From Gimesia sp. (GTDB lineage: Bacteria; Planctomycetota; Planctomycetia; Planctomycetales; Planctomycetaceae), in assembly GCF_040219335.1 (NCBI RefSeq), contig NZ_JAVJSQ010000029.1:248001-312000 (forward strand): 64,000 nucleotides of DNA, read 5' to 3'. The notes under the pieces are model-generated. The model was not told the DNA's origin and did not search any database. It saw nothing but the letters and a program-made list of their open reading frames with translations. Both the position numbers and the translations under genes were made by a program. Below are positions 8,694 to 16,994 of the stretch, piece after piece; within the stretch, counting starts at the first letter, position 1, and each line of letters starts with the position of its first letter.

Positions 8694-11534
8694 TCAGTCC
8701 TTAAGGGCTGTCGCATTCGGTTTGGTTTCAGTCTTACGATGTAACGAGTAAATCACAGGTTGTTCCGCAGCGTGGTTGGCTGCAGGGTATTTCTCACGGG
8801 CCTTGCGTTCGGCAAAACCGCGTGCGGTATCGTCCGCTTTATACTTCAGGTGCAGATTACGATGCTCCTCGGACAGTTCCTGTTTTCCCAACTGATCGTA
8901 GATCAGGGACAGGTTGTAGTGCGCTGTCACGTTTTCCGGATCGAGGACCAGTGTTTTCTGGAACTGGTCCACCGCCTGATTGAGTAACTGGTCCCGTTGA
9001 TCCCGATTGGCTTCGGTACGGAACCGTTTGGCCTGATCGAACAGGTTTTGTCCCAGATCGTTGATCACCACGTAATCTTTGCTGAAATCAAAGCCACGAC
9101 TGGTGCGTTCTTCGGTCTGGTCTTCCAGGACACTGCGGTAGTTCTTCTCGGCTTCCTCCAGGTGTCCCTGTTGCTGGTTCACCTTGCCGCTCAACCAGGC
9201 GAGCGTCCACGGCGGGGCGGGGGGATCGGTGAAGGTCGAGGATTTTTGCAGGGCCTCGACGGCGTCCTGCAGACGTCCTTCGCGGAAGTAGACCCGCGCC
9301 AGGTTCAGAGTACCATCATAGCGGCCCAGTTGATCAACCTGGCTGAACGCCTCGGCGGCCTGACGCAGTTCGGCTTTTCCTTTGAGGAACAGACCGATGC
9401 CATAATCGTTCCAGCGCTGCCATTCCGGGATCTCCACTTTTTTGTTCTCCACTTTCGCTTCCACGCCCTCCACGGGGAAGGTGATCGTGTCGGAAGCGAT
9501 GGTGGTGATGGGCAGCGTATTCACATAAGGTACTCCCGGTTCTTTCCAGGAGAGCTTCTGTCCTTTCTCTTCCAGGGAAGAGGCGACGTACTGCATGTAA
9601 TGCGTATCGAATTTGCGATACTGCAGTTTCGCTTCGACGGTTACCGGTTCGGTCAGATCATCGGGCAGGTTGAGTTCGTAATGCACGGTCTGACCGGCAC
9701 CGGGGGGCATCTGGTTGTTATACAGGGCCACGAAGATGTCCTGGGCATTACGGCGGTCGATGCGATTGCCTTCACGGTCAATCACAAACGCGTTCACGAA
9801 ATGCGACCAGGGATCCACGGTGCCATCCGCTTCCCGGGAACCGCTGCGGCCGATAATCCGGTCGCCACTTTTGACGGTGACATCCAGCCAGATTTCGTTG
9901 GAGTCGGCTGTTCCCTGGGTGAAGTGGTGGCCGACTTTCAATGTACGCAGCACGGTTTCCAGAAGATACTTGTGCCCCGGTTTCAATGTGGGTACTTCCG
10001 GTCGCAGTGGTGCGGTCAGCTTGCCTTCGATACTGCCTTCCTCGCGGATGCCGAAGAAGTCGACGCGAAGGTTGTCTTTCAGGAATTCCTGATGGACGGC
10101 CACTGTTTCCTGATCACCCCGCAGGGCGGCGATACCAGTGTTCGCGGCGGGGAACAGGTGGTTGTGCACACTGAGTTCCTTCGCGCCGTAGAAGTGACGG
10201 GCACCGAAGTCGTTTGACTCTTTCGCGGGCATGTGGCACTTGTTGCAGTTTTCCTGTGCCTTGGGGGGATAATAGAAACTCCGCGCTCCATGGCCGGAGA
10301 CCCCACTCAGCAGGAAGGAATCATAATGGTTCTGTCCGCGCAGGAATTTGTACTGATTGAGTTCCTCGGGCAGATGCACCTTATGACAGGTGCCACAGAA
10401 TTCAGTTGATTTATGGAAGTCTTTCAGGAAGGTCTTCTTATGGAACTCAGGCTTTGCTTTGACCAGCTGATTGTTGACCCACTGCAGGAAGGGATTGTCG
10501 CTGTAGGCGAAGGGGTAGTGGATCGGTTCTTCGATCGTGTAGTCACTGTTGCCGCGGACACTGTTAACGTGCGTAATCGCATGACAGGTCGTGCAGGTGA
10601 TGCCCGCCTGGGCGGTGATGTGGTTGATGTCGTCAAAGTTTGGATCATCAAAGGCGCCACTGAAGAACGGCACCGGATCGTGGCAGCCCGCACAGAAGCG
10701 GGAGGCCTGCAGGTTTCCGTCACGTTCAAAAGAGACTTTACGCGTTTCGCGTACCGAGGCGAGATAGTTCGGGTTATTAAATGAACTGAAACGGTGGACG
10801 CTCTTGGACCAGTCTTTGTGAGTATCGGGATGACACTTCTTACAGTAGTCATCCATCATCAGTGCTTTGGAGGGGATGAAGTCCCCCGTCGATGTTCGAG
10901 CCAGGGAGGGGAAGAAGTATTTCTCTCCCGATTCCGGCCCGACGACATTCCATTTGCGGGGGTCGGCAGAATGGAACATCAGCATGCCGACCACCATGGC
11001 CGTAATCACTCCCATATAAGACAATCCGGCTTTCCAACGGATCTTGGGACCTACCAGCCGGTGTAACCAGTAGAGCCAGAGCGCAAATATGGGAGCGATC
11101 ACGTGGCACCAATACGTGATGGATCGGGCAGTGGGATTCTTTAAATCAAAGGAACCGATACGTAGCAGCAGCAGTCCGGAAATCAGTACCAGGCAGGAGA
11201 TAATAAACAGGCCGTACCCCACGCCTACTGCGCGGCGGTTGAGCCGGTTCTTTGTGTTATAAATGTGAACAATGCCGAACAGGATGAATGGCGCCAGGAG
11301 CAGCAGCCCCAGAATCAGGTGCGCCAGAAACATGTACTGATAGAACCAGTTTTCCAGAGTCTCGCCACTCAGCCAGTCATAGGTAGTGATACTGACCAGG
11401 TAGATCGAGTTCGCCCCTAACAGGGCAACCAGGAAAAATAAGAGATATAAAACTTTGCGCAACTTTGGTCCGACGGCACGACGGACGATGCGACGGGGCC
11501 GTGATTCATTCACGGACGTATCAGTGGTAGCCAT
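8694..11534 (-). CDS. Membrane-anchored pentahaem cytochrome c with TPR repeats
   Basis: A 946-residue protein. The N-terminal 190 residues contain about five membrane helices (roughly 27-49, 66-90, 106-126, 139-160, 171-188). Then come five CxxCH haem-attachment motifs, at residues 231-235 (CKKCH), 281-285 (CAGCH), 314-318 (CTTCH), 380-384 (CGTCH) and 430-434 (CNKCH), in a region resembling the cytochrome c554/NapC-associated multihaem proteins. A beta-rich middle follows, and TPR-like helices occupy about residues 715-900. It should be an electron-transfer protein facing the periplasm, its haem attached by a cytochrome c maturation system that is not in this window. It lies directly upstream of the CRTAC1 gene on the same strand. 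Redox partner and substrate are not known. Confidence 0.88.
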   Translation of the reverse strand: MATTDTSVNESRPRRIVRRAVGPKLRKVLYLLFFLVALLGANSIYLVSITTYDWLSGETLENWFYQYMFLAHLILGLLLLAPFILFGIVHIYNTKNRLNRRAVGVGYGLFIISCLVLISGLLLLRIGSFDLKNPTARSITYWCHVIAPIFALWLYWLHRLVGPKIRWKAGLSYMGVITAMVVGMLMFHSADPRKWNVVGPESGEKYFFPSLARTSTGDFIPSKALMMDDYCKKCHPDTHKDWSKSVHRFSSFNNPNYLASVRETRKVSFERDGNLQASRFCAGCHDPVPFFSGAFDDPNFDDINHITAQAGITCTTCHAITHVNSVRGNSDYTIEEPIHYPFAYSDNPFLQWVNNQLVKAKPEFHKKTFLKDFHKSTEFCGTCHKVHLPEELNQYKFLRGQNHYDSFLLSGVSGHGARSFYYPPKAQENCNKCHMPAKESNDFGARHFYGAKELSVHNHLFPAANTGIAALRGDQETVAVHQEFLKDNLRVDFFGIREEGSIEGKLTAPLRPEVPTLKPGHKYLLETVLRTLKVGHHFTQGTADSNEIWLDVTVKSGDRIIGRSGSREADGTVDPWSHFVNAFVIDREGNRIDRRNAQDIFVALYNNQMPPGAGQTVHYELNLPDDLTEPVTVEAKLQYRKFDTHYMQYVASSLEEKGQKLSWKEPGVPYVNTLPITTIASDTITFPVEGVEAKVENKKVEIPEWQRWNDYGIGLFLKGKAELRQAAEAFSQVDQLGRYDGTLNLARVYFREGRLQDAVEALQKSSTFTDPPAPPWTLAWLSGKVNQQQGHLEEAEKNYRSVLEDQTEERTSRGFDFSKDYVVINDLGQNLFDQAKRFRTEANRDQRDQLLNQAVDQFQKTLVLDPENVTAHYNLSLIYDQLGKQELSEEHRNLHLKYKADDTARGFAERKAREKYPAANHAAEQPVIYSLHRKTETKPNATALKD

Positions 11535-11691
11535 GGTTAAAAGAAATCCTGCACAAACTGTCTGTGAGGGGAATCGGCTGAGATTAGAATTCCAGCAGCG
11601 CGCAGTCGCGAGTCTGTTGTATCAGACGCGGAACAGCGCAGGCAGATTCCCTGAAACACAACAGAGACATTGTCCCTGTGACGATCGCGTT

Positions 11692-12102
11692 TCAGACAGC
11701 AGAAGTGCGGGGAGGACGATCGACGCGCGTGCGGCAGGCATTCGTGTAGTGCCGATTCTGTCCCGCGCTGGTAGCGGTCAGCGGTGCTCCTGATTTCAGC
11801 TCAACCCGGGCGAAGGCACAGGCGGGCTTCGAGACTGTCAACACGATGACAGGTGATTCAGGAGCCGGATCGGGCAGATGGTTCTGGCACTCGGGACCAG
11901 AGCAGGACTGCTGGACCGGCAGAGGCTGGGGATGCGTCAGCTGATCGGATTCTACCTTCGCTGGTTCCGGTGAGCCTGCATGATGCAGGTAATCGCCGCA
12001 GGTCGCGTGGGCAGACGAGAGCGATGTCAGCGTCAATACGTAGACCGCCCCTGCTGTCAACAGGGAACGCACAACGGATTGCCAGTGAAATCGATCAGAC
12101 AT
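11692..12102 (-). CDS. Small exported protein of unknown function
   Basis: I do not recognise this protein. The ATG at 12100-12102 gives 136 residues with a clear signal peptide (SLLTAGAVYVLTLTSLSSAHA) followed by a Cys- and Pro-rich mature part (TCGDYLHHAG, QQSCSGPECQNHLPDP, KPACAFA). The Cys residues suggest disulfides or metal binding. It lies 157 bp upstream of the cytochrome gene on the same strand. The Arg-rich C-terminus (NACRTRVDRPPRTSAV) looks less constrained. The signal peptide argues for a real gene, but coding evidence is modest. Confidence 0.5.
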   Translation of the reverse strand: MSDRFHWQSVVRSLLTAGAVYVLTLTSLSSAHATCGDYLHHAGSPEPAKVESDQLTHPQPLPVQQSCSGPECQNHLPDPAPESPVIVLTVSKPACAFARVELKSGAPLTATSAGQNRHYTNACRTRVDRPPRTSAV

Positions 12103-12387
12103 GTCACACACGAAATGTACGGTGAAGCGATACTTACAGCTAGAACCTGAGCCCCATTACAGAGCACTCTCCATGTATATTACTGTGGCATCCACTTAAA
12201 TCCGAGTAAAAATCGGAGAAGATATCGGAATCGAGCCGGTTTTTTGCTGCTCCCATATGCCTGTTCAGGCCCTGGGCCCTCAATTGGGGGTTGACGAATT
12301 TTTGTATTCCGAAGACACTTTCCCCGCTTTGTGCCCGAGTGGGGGCTCAGTCTGGCCAAAGAAGCAGGAAGCGAAAAGGGATAGGAC

Positions 12388-13368
12388 ATGATTAATTGGC
12401 GCATGATGCGATACCGACTGGAATATCTGGTTTTTCAGACCCTGGTCTGTGTAGTTCGATCATTACCGCTGAGGGAGTCAGTAAAACTGGCCAAAGGCCT
12501 GGCGTTTGTCATTCACCGGTGTCTGCCGCGCAAGCTGACCCGGTATCATGTTGCTGCTGACAACCTGCGGACCGCCTTTGGTGAAGAACTTTCAGAAAAA
12601 GAAATCGACGAGACCATCTATCAGATGTGGACGCATCTGTTTCGTATGGTCGTCGAGATCATTCAACTGCCTCGCAAACTGCACAGGGGCAATATCTTTG
12701 ATGTGCTCGATTTCGATTATCCCCCCGAACTGATTACCGCCCTCTGTTCCGGGCGGCCGGTCATTCTGCTCAGTGGTCATTATGGTAACTGGGAGATTGC
12801 GGTCTCGGTGTTTGGTCTGTTTGGCTTTCCCATGGGCGTTGTGGCGCGGGAACTGGATAATCCTTACCTGAATAAGTGGTTCGCGCAGTTCCGTCAGCAT
12901 ACCGGCCACCGGGCGATGGCGAAAAGTGGCGGTTATGATGACATGGTCGCTACCATCGAACGACGAGGGCATTTGGCGCTGCTGGGCGATCAGGACGCCG
13001 GTAAGCGGGGACTGTTTGTGAACTTCTTTGGCAAACCGGCTTCGACTTTCAAGTCGATTGCTCTGCTGGCCCTCGAATACCGGGCCTATATCTGTGTGGG
13101 TTATGCCCGCCGTCTCCCCGATGACTTCGAACAGAATCAGTGGATCAAATTTGAGATGGGTTGTGAAGAGTTGATCGACGCTACCAAATGTGTCTCCAAA
13201 GACCCGGTTGGCGAACTTACTCAACAGTTTACCTCGTCGCTGGAAAAGGCAATCCGCAAATCACCCGAACAGTATTTCTGGGTCCATCGCCGCTGGAAGA
13301 GTCAGCCACGTGTGCGTGAGAAAAAGAAGCGCCAGGCAGAGTCGATAGCGGAAAAAAGAGCCGCCTGA
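12388..13368 (+). CDS. LpxL/HtrB-type lipid A acyltransferase family protein
   Basis: A 326-residue member of the lysophospholipid/lipid A late acyltransferase family (LpxL/HtrB). The N-terminal segment is hydrophobic and amphipathic (LEYLVFQTLVCVV). The catalytic dyad H-x4-E is visible as H131 to E136 in SGHYGNWE, followed by VARELDNPYLNKW and the conserved LLGDQDAGKRGLFVNFFGKP block. Family members transfer an acyl chain to a Kdo-lipid A precursor at the inner membrane. Substrate specificity here is inferred only from the fold. The ATG has an AGGGATAGGA ribosome site immediately upstream. The gene supports a Gram-negative envelope. It opens a plus-strand run with the Rieske and HAD genes. 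Confidence 0.88.
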   Translation: MINWRMMRYRLEYLVFQTLVCVVRSLPLRESVKLAKGLAFVIHRCLPRKLTRYHVAADNLRTAFGEELSEKEIDETIYQMWTHLFRMVVEIIQLPRKLHRGNIFDVLDFDYPPELITALCSGRPVILLSGHYGNWEIAVSVFGLFGFPMGVVARELDNPYLNKWFAQFRQHTGHRAMAKSGGYDDMVATIERRGHLALLGDQDAGKRGLFVNFFGKPASTFKSIALLALEYRAYICVGYARRLPDDFEQNQWIKFEMGCEELIDATKCVSKDPVGELTQQFTSSLEKAIRKSPEQYFWVHRRWKSQPRVREKKKRQAESIAEKRAA

Positions 13369-13460
13369 ATTGATTCCCGCCCGCGTCTCCACTACAACCT
13401 GATTGAGGAAGAGCCGGCGTCAGTGAACCCGGAAACGCGAATATCAGTCTGGAGTGATGA

Positions 13461-13781
13461 ATGGGAAACAAAGTGCGGATTGCCGATGTAGATCAGGTTC
13501 CGGAAGGGACCGCTGCCGAGTTTGTGGCCGAAGATCGCATTATCGCCCTGTTCCACGTTGATGAGCAATATTATGCGATGGATGGTGTCTGTCCCCACGC
13601 AGGAGGACCACTGGGTGAAGGCGCACTGACGGGAACGGTAGTGACGTGTCCCTGGCATGGCTGGCAATTCGATGTGACTACCGGTCAGCATTGTCTGAAT
13701 GAACGGCTCTGCCATCCGACTTATCCTGTGACTGTTGAAGCAGACGGAATTTACGTCGAGCTGCCAGACGAAAATCCCTGA
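13461..13781 (+). CDS. Rieske-type [2Fe-2S] ferredoxin
   Basis: A 106-residue single-domain Rieske protein. The two cluster-binding boxes are complete: C44-P-H46 (DGVCPHAGGPLG) and C63-x2-H66 (VTCPWHGWQFD). The protein is the length of stand-alone Rieske ferredoxins and NirD-like small subunits and lacks a signal peptide, so it should act in the cytoplasm as an electron carrier for an oxygenase or reductase. No partner oxygenase or nitrite reductase is nearby. The start is set by GGAG about 9 nt upstream of the ATG. Confidence 0.92.
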   Translation: MGNKVRIADVDQVPEGTAAEFVAEDRIIALFHVDEQYYAMDGVCPHAGGPLGEGALTGTVVTCPWHGWQFDVTTGQHCLNERLCHPTYPVTVEADGIYVELPDENP

Positions 13782-13808
13782 TTATTAATTGAGTCTCGAA
13801 ACAGCGTT

Positions 13809-14468
13809 ATGAAGTATCAAGCGGTTATTTTTGATTGCGACGGCGTCCTGGTCGACAGTGAAACTCTGGGGAACCGGGTCTTGGCGGAGATGATTACCGA
13901 CATCGGTTTTCCGCTCTCTCCCGAAGAGGCGGTGCAGCAGTTCAAGGGGGGCAAGCTCGCGGATTGCCTGGCGGTAGTCGAAGCACAAATGGGACAGAAG
14001 CTACCGGCAGATTTTGCCACTCAGGTACGGGCACAAATGGCGGTGGTATTTCAGTCCGAGCTCCAGCCGATCCTGGGAGTCCGAGAAGCGTTGGAGTCGA
14101 TTCCCGTACAAAAGTGCGTCGCTTCGAACGGACCCGAAGAGAAAATGGCACTGACGCTCAAGATCACCGATCTGGCGCATTACTTTGAAGGCCGGATTTA
14201 TTCGGCTTATACGGTGGGAGTCTGGAAGCCCGAGCCCGACCTTTACCTGTATGCAGCTTCCCAGATGGGGGTCCGTCCGGAAGACTGTGTAGTGATCGAA
14301 GACAGCCATCTGGGAGTCCAGGCAGCGGTCGCAGCGGGCATCCCTGTACTGGGTTATGCCGACCATAGTTCACCTGCCGAACTCCAGGCATTGGGAGCGC
14401 AAACCTTCCGATCCATGCAGGAACTGCCGGAGTTGCTTGGGTTTTCTGCCCCACATTCCGGCAACTGA
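13809..14468 (+). CDS. HAD-superfamily phosphatase (beta-phosphoglucomutase/Gph-like)
   Basis: A 219-residue haloacid-dehalogenase-type hydrolase. Motif I is DCDGVLVDSE (nucleophile D9, acid D11), motif II is CVASNGPEEK, motif III is the Lys in VGVWKPEPDLYLYAA, and motif IV is VIEDSHLGVQAAVAAG. The arrangement with a small helical cap between motifs I and II matches subfamily IA (phosphoglycolate phosphatase / beta-phosphoglucomutase / YieH types). The true phosphorylated substrate cannot be read from the sequence. It follows the Rieske gene by 27 bp. Confidence 0.9.
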   Translation: MKYQAVIFDCDGVLVDSETLGNRVLAEMITDIGFPLSPEEAVQQFKGGKLADCLAVVEAQMGQKLPADFATQVRAQMAVVFQSELQPILGVREALESIPVQKCVASNGPEEKMALTLKITDLAHYFEGRIYSAYTVGVWKPEPDLYLYAASQMGVRPEDCVVIEDSHLGVQAAVAAGIPVLGYADHSSPAELQALGAQTFRSMQELPELLGFSAPHSGN

Positions 14469-14810
14469 ACGCCGGTCGTCGATTTTCGCTCGGCAATCTT
14501 TGCTGTTTCAATATTCTCCAGGCGGTCTCAATGCGCGAAAAACGCCGATCGTCTGGTAATTCTTACATCACCGATTTCAAATTAGAGGAACTGGCGAGAT
14601 TTTACAGCCGCTATTTTCAGAAAAAACTGAACTTTTTCTTTCAAGAAGCCAAATTGCTGAAGCCGATAAATACTATGAGGTCGGGTCAAACCCGGTCTCT
14701 TGTTTGTTCAGCTCAATGGTTTTGATGATTGTCTGCGGGGTGTTTCCCCTGCCCGAGAGCGGAGTCTGTCGGTCAATTCATCAGCGAGTTCGAAATAGGA
14801 AGGATCCGCC
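14469..14810. other. Intergenic region, no convincing gene
   Basis: A short open frame from 14531 has no recognisable protein features. The region contains an imperfect hairpin around 14678-14700 with the core CGGGTCAAACCCG, related to the palindrome at 4950-4978. A purine-rich ribosome site (GGAAGGA) just before 14811 belongs to the next gene. Confidence 0.5.
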
Positions 14811-15029
14811 ATGCAACATCGGCTTCGTATATTCACGGGTGAAGAAGATACTCTCGATCAGGCAGAAAGCCTGGTGAATGTCCGTTTTGGTGAAATTGCT
14901 GACGCTTTGGCTGAAGCAGTCTATTACCGTCGCACCTGGGTCTCTGATTTTTCAGAAGACGAAGTGAAAATTCCCGCAGATCTCTATGCAATTCTGACTG
15001 CATACAGTCATCTCCGTCCGGGCGCCTGA
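14811..15029 (+). CDS. Small conserved-looking protein of unknown function
   Basis: A 72-residue acidic protein that I do not recognise. It has no signal peptide or membrane segment. The ATG is preceded by GGAAGGA with good spacing, and the stop overlaps the next start in a TGATG arrangement, which implies translational coupling with the membrane protein that follows. The good ribosome site and coupling support it as a real gene. Confidence 0.65.
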   Translation: MQHRLRIFTGEEDTLDQAESLVNVRFGEIADALAEAVYYRRTWVSDFSEDEVKIPADLYAILTAYSHLRPGA

Positions 15030-15586
15030 TGGTCTCCCGACCTCTTTCCCAAAAGTTTCTGATCAGTGCGCTGGTGGTCTCAGGACTCTATCTGATCATT
15101 CTGGGAGCCCAGCGTTTTTATGAGCATTATCAGGTAAGGCAGATTGCGCTTGAGTTTGTGTCCGCCCTGGAAACAGGCAACCAGGCACGAATTCGCGCTC
15201 TGCTGACCCCTGATAAAGCCGATCTGGCCGACCAGCTCAAACAGGAATCTCAGGACAGCACGGCCCCGCTGGATTGTCGGGTACTGGATGTGAAGATCGA
15301 GGGTGGTGCAGCCCAGGTTCGCATTCAGATTCAAAAAGAGGGCTATGCCATCAAGCCTGACATTCATCTCTTAAAAAGTCAGACCGGAGTCTGGAAAGTC
15401 GCCTCCATCTCACAGGCAAAAGTCGACCCGCTCTGGTATGATCAGGAAGACCGGAAGTACCGGGAGGAGCTGATCAAAGAGGGGGTTCCGCCTCAGGAAG
15501 TTCAAGGACGCGTGCTGGCAAAGGAACTGGCTCGTGCCCTGGATACGAGTGTGGAAGACCCTGCTCAAGATTCGGCCACTCCCTGA
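15029..15586 (+). CDS. Membrane-anchored protein of unknown function, NTF2-like fold possible
   Basis: A 185-residue protein with one N-terminal membrane helix (FLISALVVSGLYLIILGA) and a soluble domain. The soluble part (ALEFVSALETGNQARIRALL, then beta-rich VLDVKIEGGAAQVRIQIQ and GVWKVASIS) resembles small NTF2-like/DUF4878-type domains, in which a helix pair precedes a curved sheet; this is inference. It starts inside the stop codon of the 72-residue gene, so the two are co-translated. The C-terminus is charged and probably flexible. Confidence 0.7.
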   Translation: MVSRPLSQKFLISALVVSGLYLIILGAQRFYEHYQVRQIALEFVSALETGNQARIRALLTPDKADLADQLKQESQDSTAPLDCRVLDVKIEGGAAQVRIQIQKEGYAIKPDIHLLKSQTGVWKVASISQAKVDPLWYDQEDRKYREELIKEGVPPQEVQGRVLAKELARALDTSVEDPAQDSATP

Positions 15587-15630
15587 AAATACAATAAGCT
15601 TGCCCGCCTGTTTACCCTGATGAGGTAGCC

Positions 15631-16989
15631 ATGTCTGAGATGACCTCTCTCGCCGAACGTGCTCTGCAGATCTGGAAGAGCGGTGTCCGGGCCGTTGATT
15701 CCCAGTCTCTGGTCCGCCAGGCGATCCAGGTTTCGGGGCAGGAACTTTCGATCTGTGGTCATAACTTTCCACTCGCAGGACACGAAAATCTGGTTGTCGT
15801 GGGAGCCGGTAAAGCGGGGTCCGGGATGGCGGCCGGAGTCGAAGCAGCTCTGGCCGGTTCTCCTCTGTTGGAACGTTGTCGCGGGTGGGTGAATGTTCCC
15901 GCTGACTGCGTCAGGACGCTCGGAAAAATCAATCTCTATCCCGCACGCCCTGCCAGTCTGAATGAGCCTACGCCGGAAGGCGTCTATGGATCGCGGCAGA
16001 TTCTGAAAATGATCTCTCAGCTTCAACCGGATGATCTCTGCCTGGTATTAATCTCGGGGGGCGGCAGTGCATTGTTGCCCGCTCCGCTTCCGCCGGTGAC
16101 GCTGGAAGACAAACAGGCCGTCACGCGGCTGCTGATGTCGTCTGGAGCTACGATTCAGGAACTCAACTGTGTCCGCAAACAGATCTCTCAGGTGAAAGGG
16201 GGCCGTCTGGCGCAGTCCGCTACTTCAGGGACAGTGATCGCACTGATTATCTCTGATGTTGTGGGAGATCCGCTGGATATCATTGCCTCAGGGCCGACTG
16301 TAACAGACCCTGCAACCCCGGAAGAAGCGATCTGGGTTCTGGAACATTATGCCACAGATCTGAACCTGGTTCCGAAGTCGATCTGGCAGGTATTACGCGC
16401 GCATGAGGATGAACCTGAAGCGCGCAGGGCACAGCCACAGGCAAACGTCATCAACGAAATCATCGGCAGCAACGCGACGGCCCTGTCGGCTGCTGAGAAC
16501 GCGGCCCGTAGTCTGGGGTATGAAGTCTACTCCCTGGGTTCGACGAATGAAGGGGTTGCTTCAAAAGTGGGTGTCGATCTGGCTGAACTCTGTCTGAAGA
16601 TCCACAGTGGTCAGGGACCGGTTTCGCGGCCTGCCTGTATTTTGAGTGGCGGTGAGCCGGTAGTTGATCTTTCCTCCACTCCGCATCCCGGTAAAGGGGG
16701 CCGCAATCAGGAGGTCGTTCTGGCTGCACTTCAAAGGCTCTGGGAAGAAGATTTGACAGACCTCTGTCTGCTTTCAGGGGGCACTGATGGTGAAGATGGT
16801 CCGACCGATGCGGCCGGTGGAATCATTGATGCCCGGATCCAAAAGAAGGCGCACGAGCTTAGGATTAATGTCGACGACTATCTGCAGACGCACAATGCCT
16901 ATCCCTGCCTGTCGCAAATCGGGGGGCTGATCAAGACCGGAGCGACACAGACCAACGTCATGGATTTACGGGTCGCACTCATCGGTTGA
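15631..16989 (+). CDS. Glycerate 2-kinase, MOFRL/DUF4147 family
   Basis: A 452-residue homologue of class II glycerate kinases (GckA/TtuD), which phosphorylate D-glycerate to 2-phosphoglycerate using ATP and so feed glycerate into lower glycolysis. Seen: the N-terminal DUF4147 domain with VVGAGKAGSGMA and LISGGGSALLPAP, the invariant LNCVRKQISQVKGGRLA, the IISDVVGDPLDIIASGPT block, and the C-terminal MOFRL domain with GKGGRNQEVVLAAL and LSGGTDGEDGPTDAAGG. Length is typical. It ends 5 bp before the convergent HD-GYP gene, with little room for a terminator. Confidence 0.92.
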   Translation: MSEMTSLAERALQIWKSGVRAVDSQSLVRQAIQVSGQELSICGHNFPLAGHENLVVVGAGKAGSGMAAGVEAALAGSPLLERCRGWVNVPADCVRTLGKINLYPARPASLNEPTPEGVYGSRQILKMISQLQPDDLCLVLISGGGSALLPAPLPPVTLEDKQAVTRLLMSSGATIQELNCVRKQISQVKGGRLAQSATSGTVIALIISDVVGDPLDIIASGPTVTDPATPEEAIWVLEHYATDLNLVPKSIWQVLRAHEDEPEARRAQPQANVINEIIGSNATALSAAENAARSLGYEVYSLGSTNEGVASKVGVDLAELCLKIHSGQGPVSRPACILSGGEPVVDLSSTPHPGKGGRNQEVVLAALQRLWEEDLTDLCLLSGGTDGEDGPTDAAGGIIDARIQKKAHELRINVDDYLQTHNAYPCLSQIGGLIKTGATQTNVMDLRVALIG

Positions 16990-16994
16990 GGATG

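Noticed and set aside
8997-10217. Open frame of 406 codons antisense to the multihaem cytochrome.
   Set aside because: It is a shadow of the cytochrome frame, whose five CxxCH motifs and TPRs are clear.
14531-14725. Possible 64-residue protein upstream of the small gene at 14811.
   Set aside because: No ribosome site, no recognisable sequence, and it overlaps a hairpin repeat.
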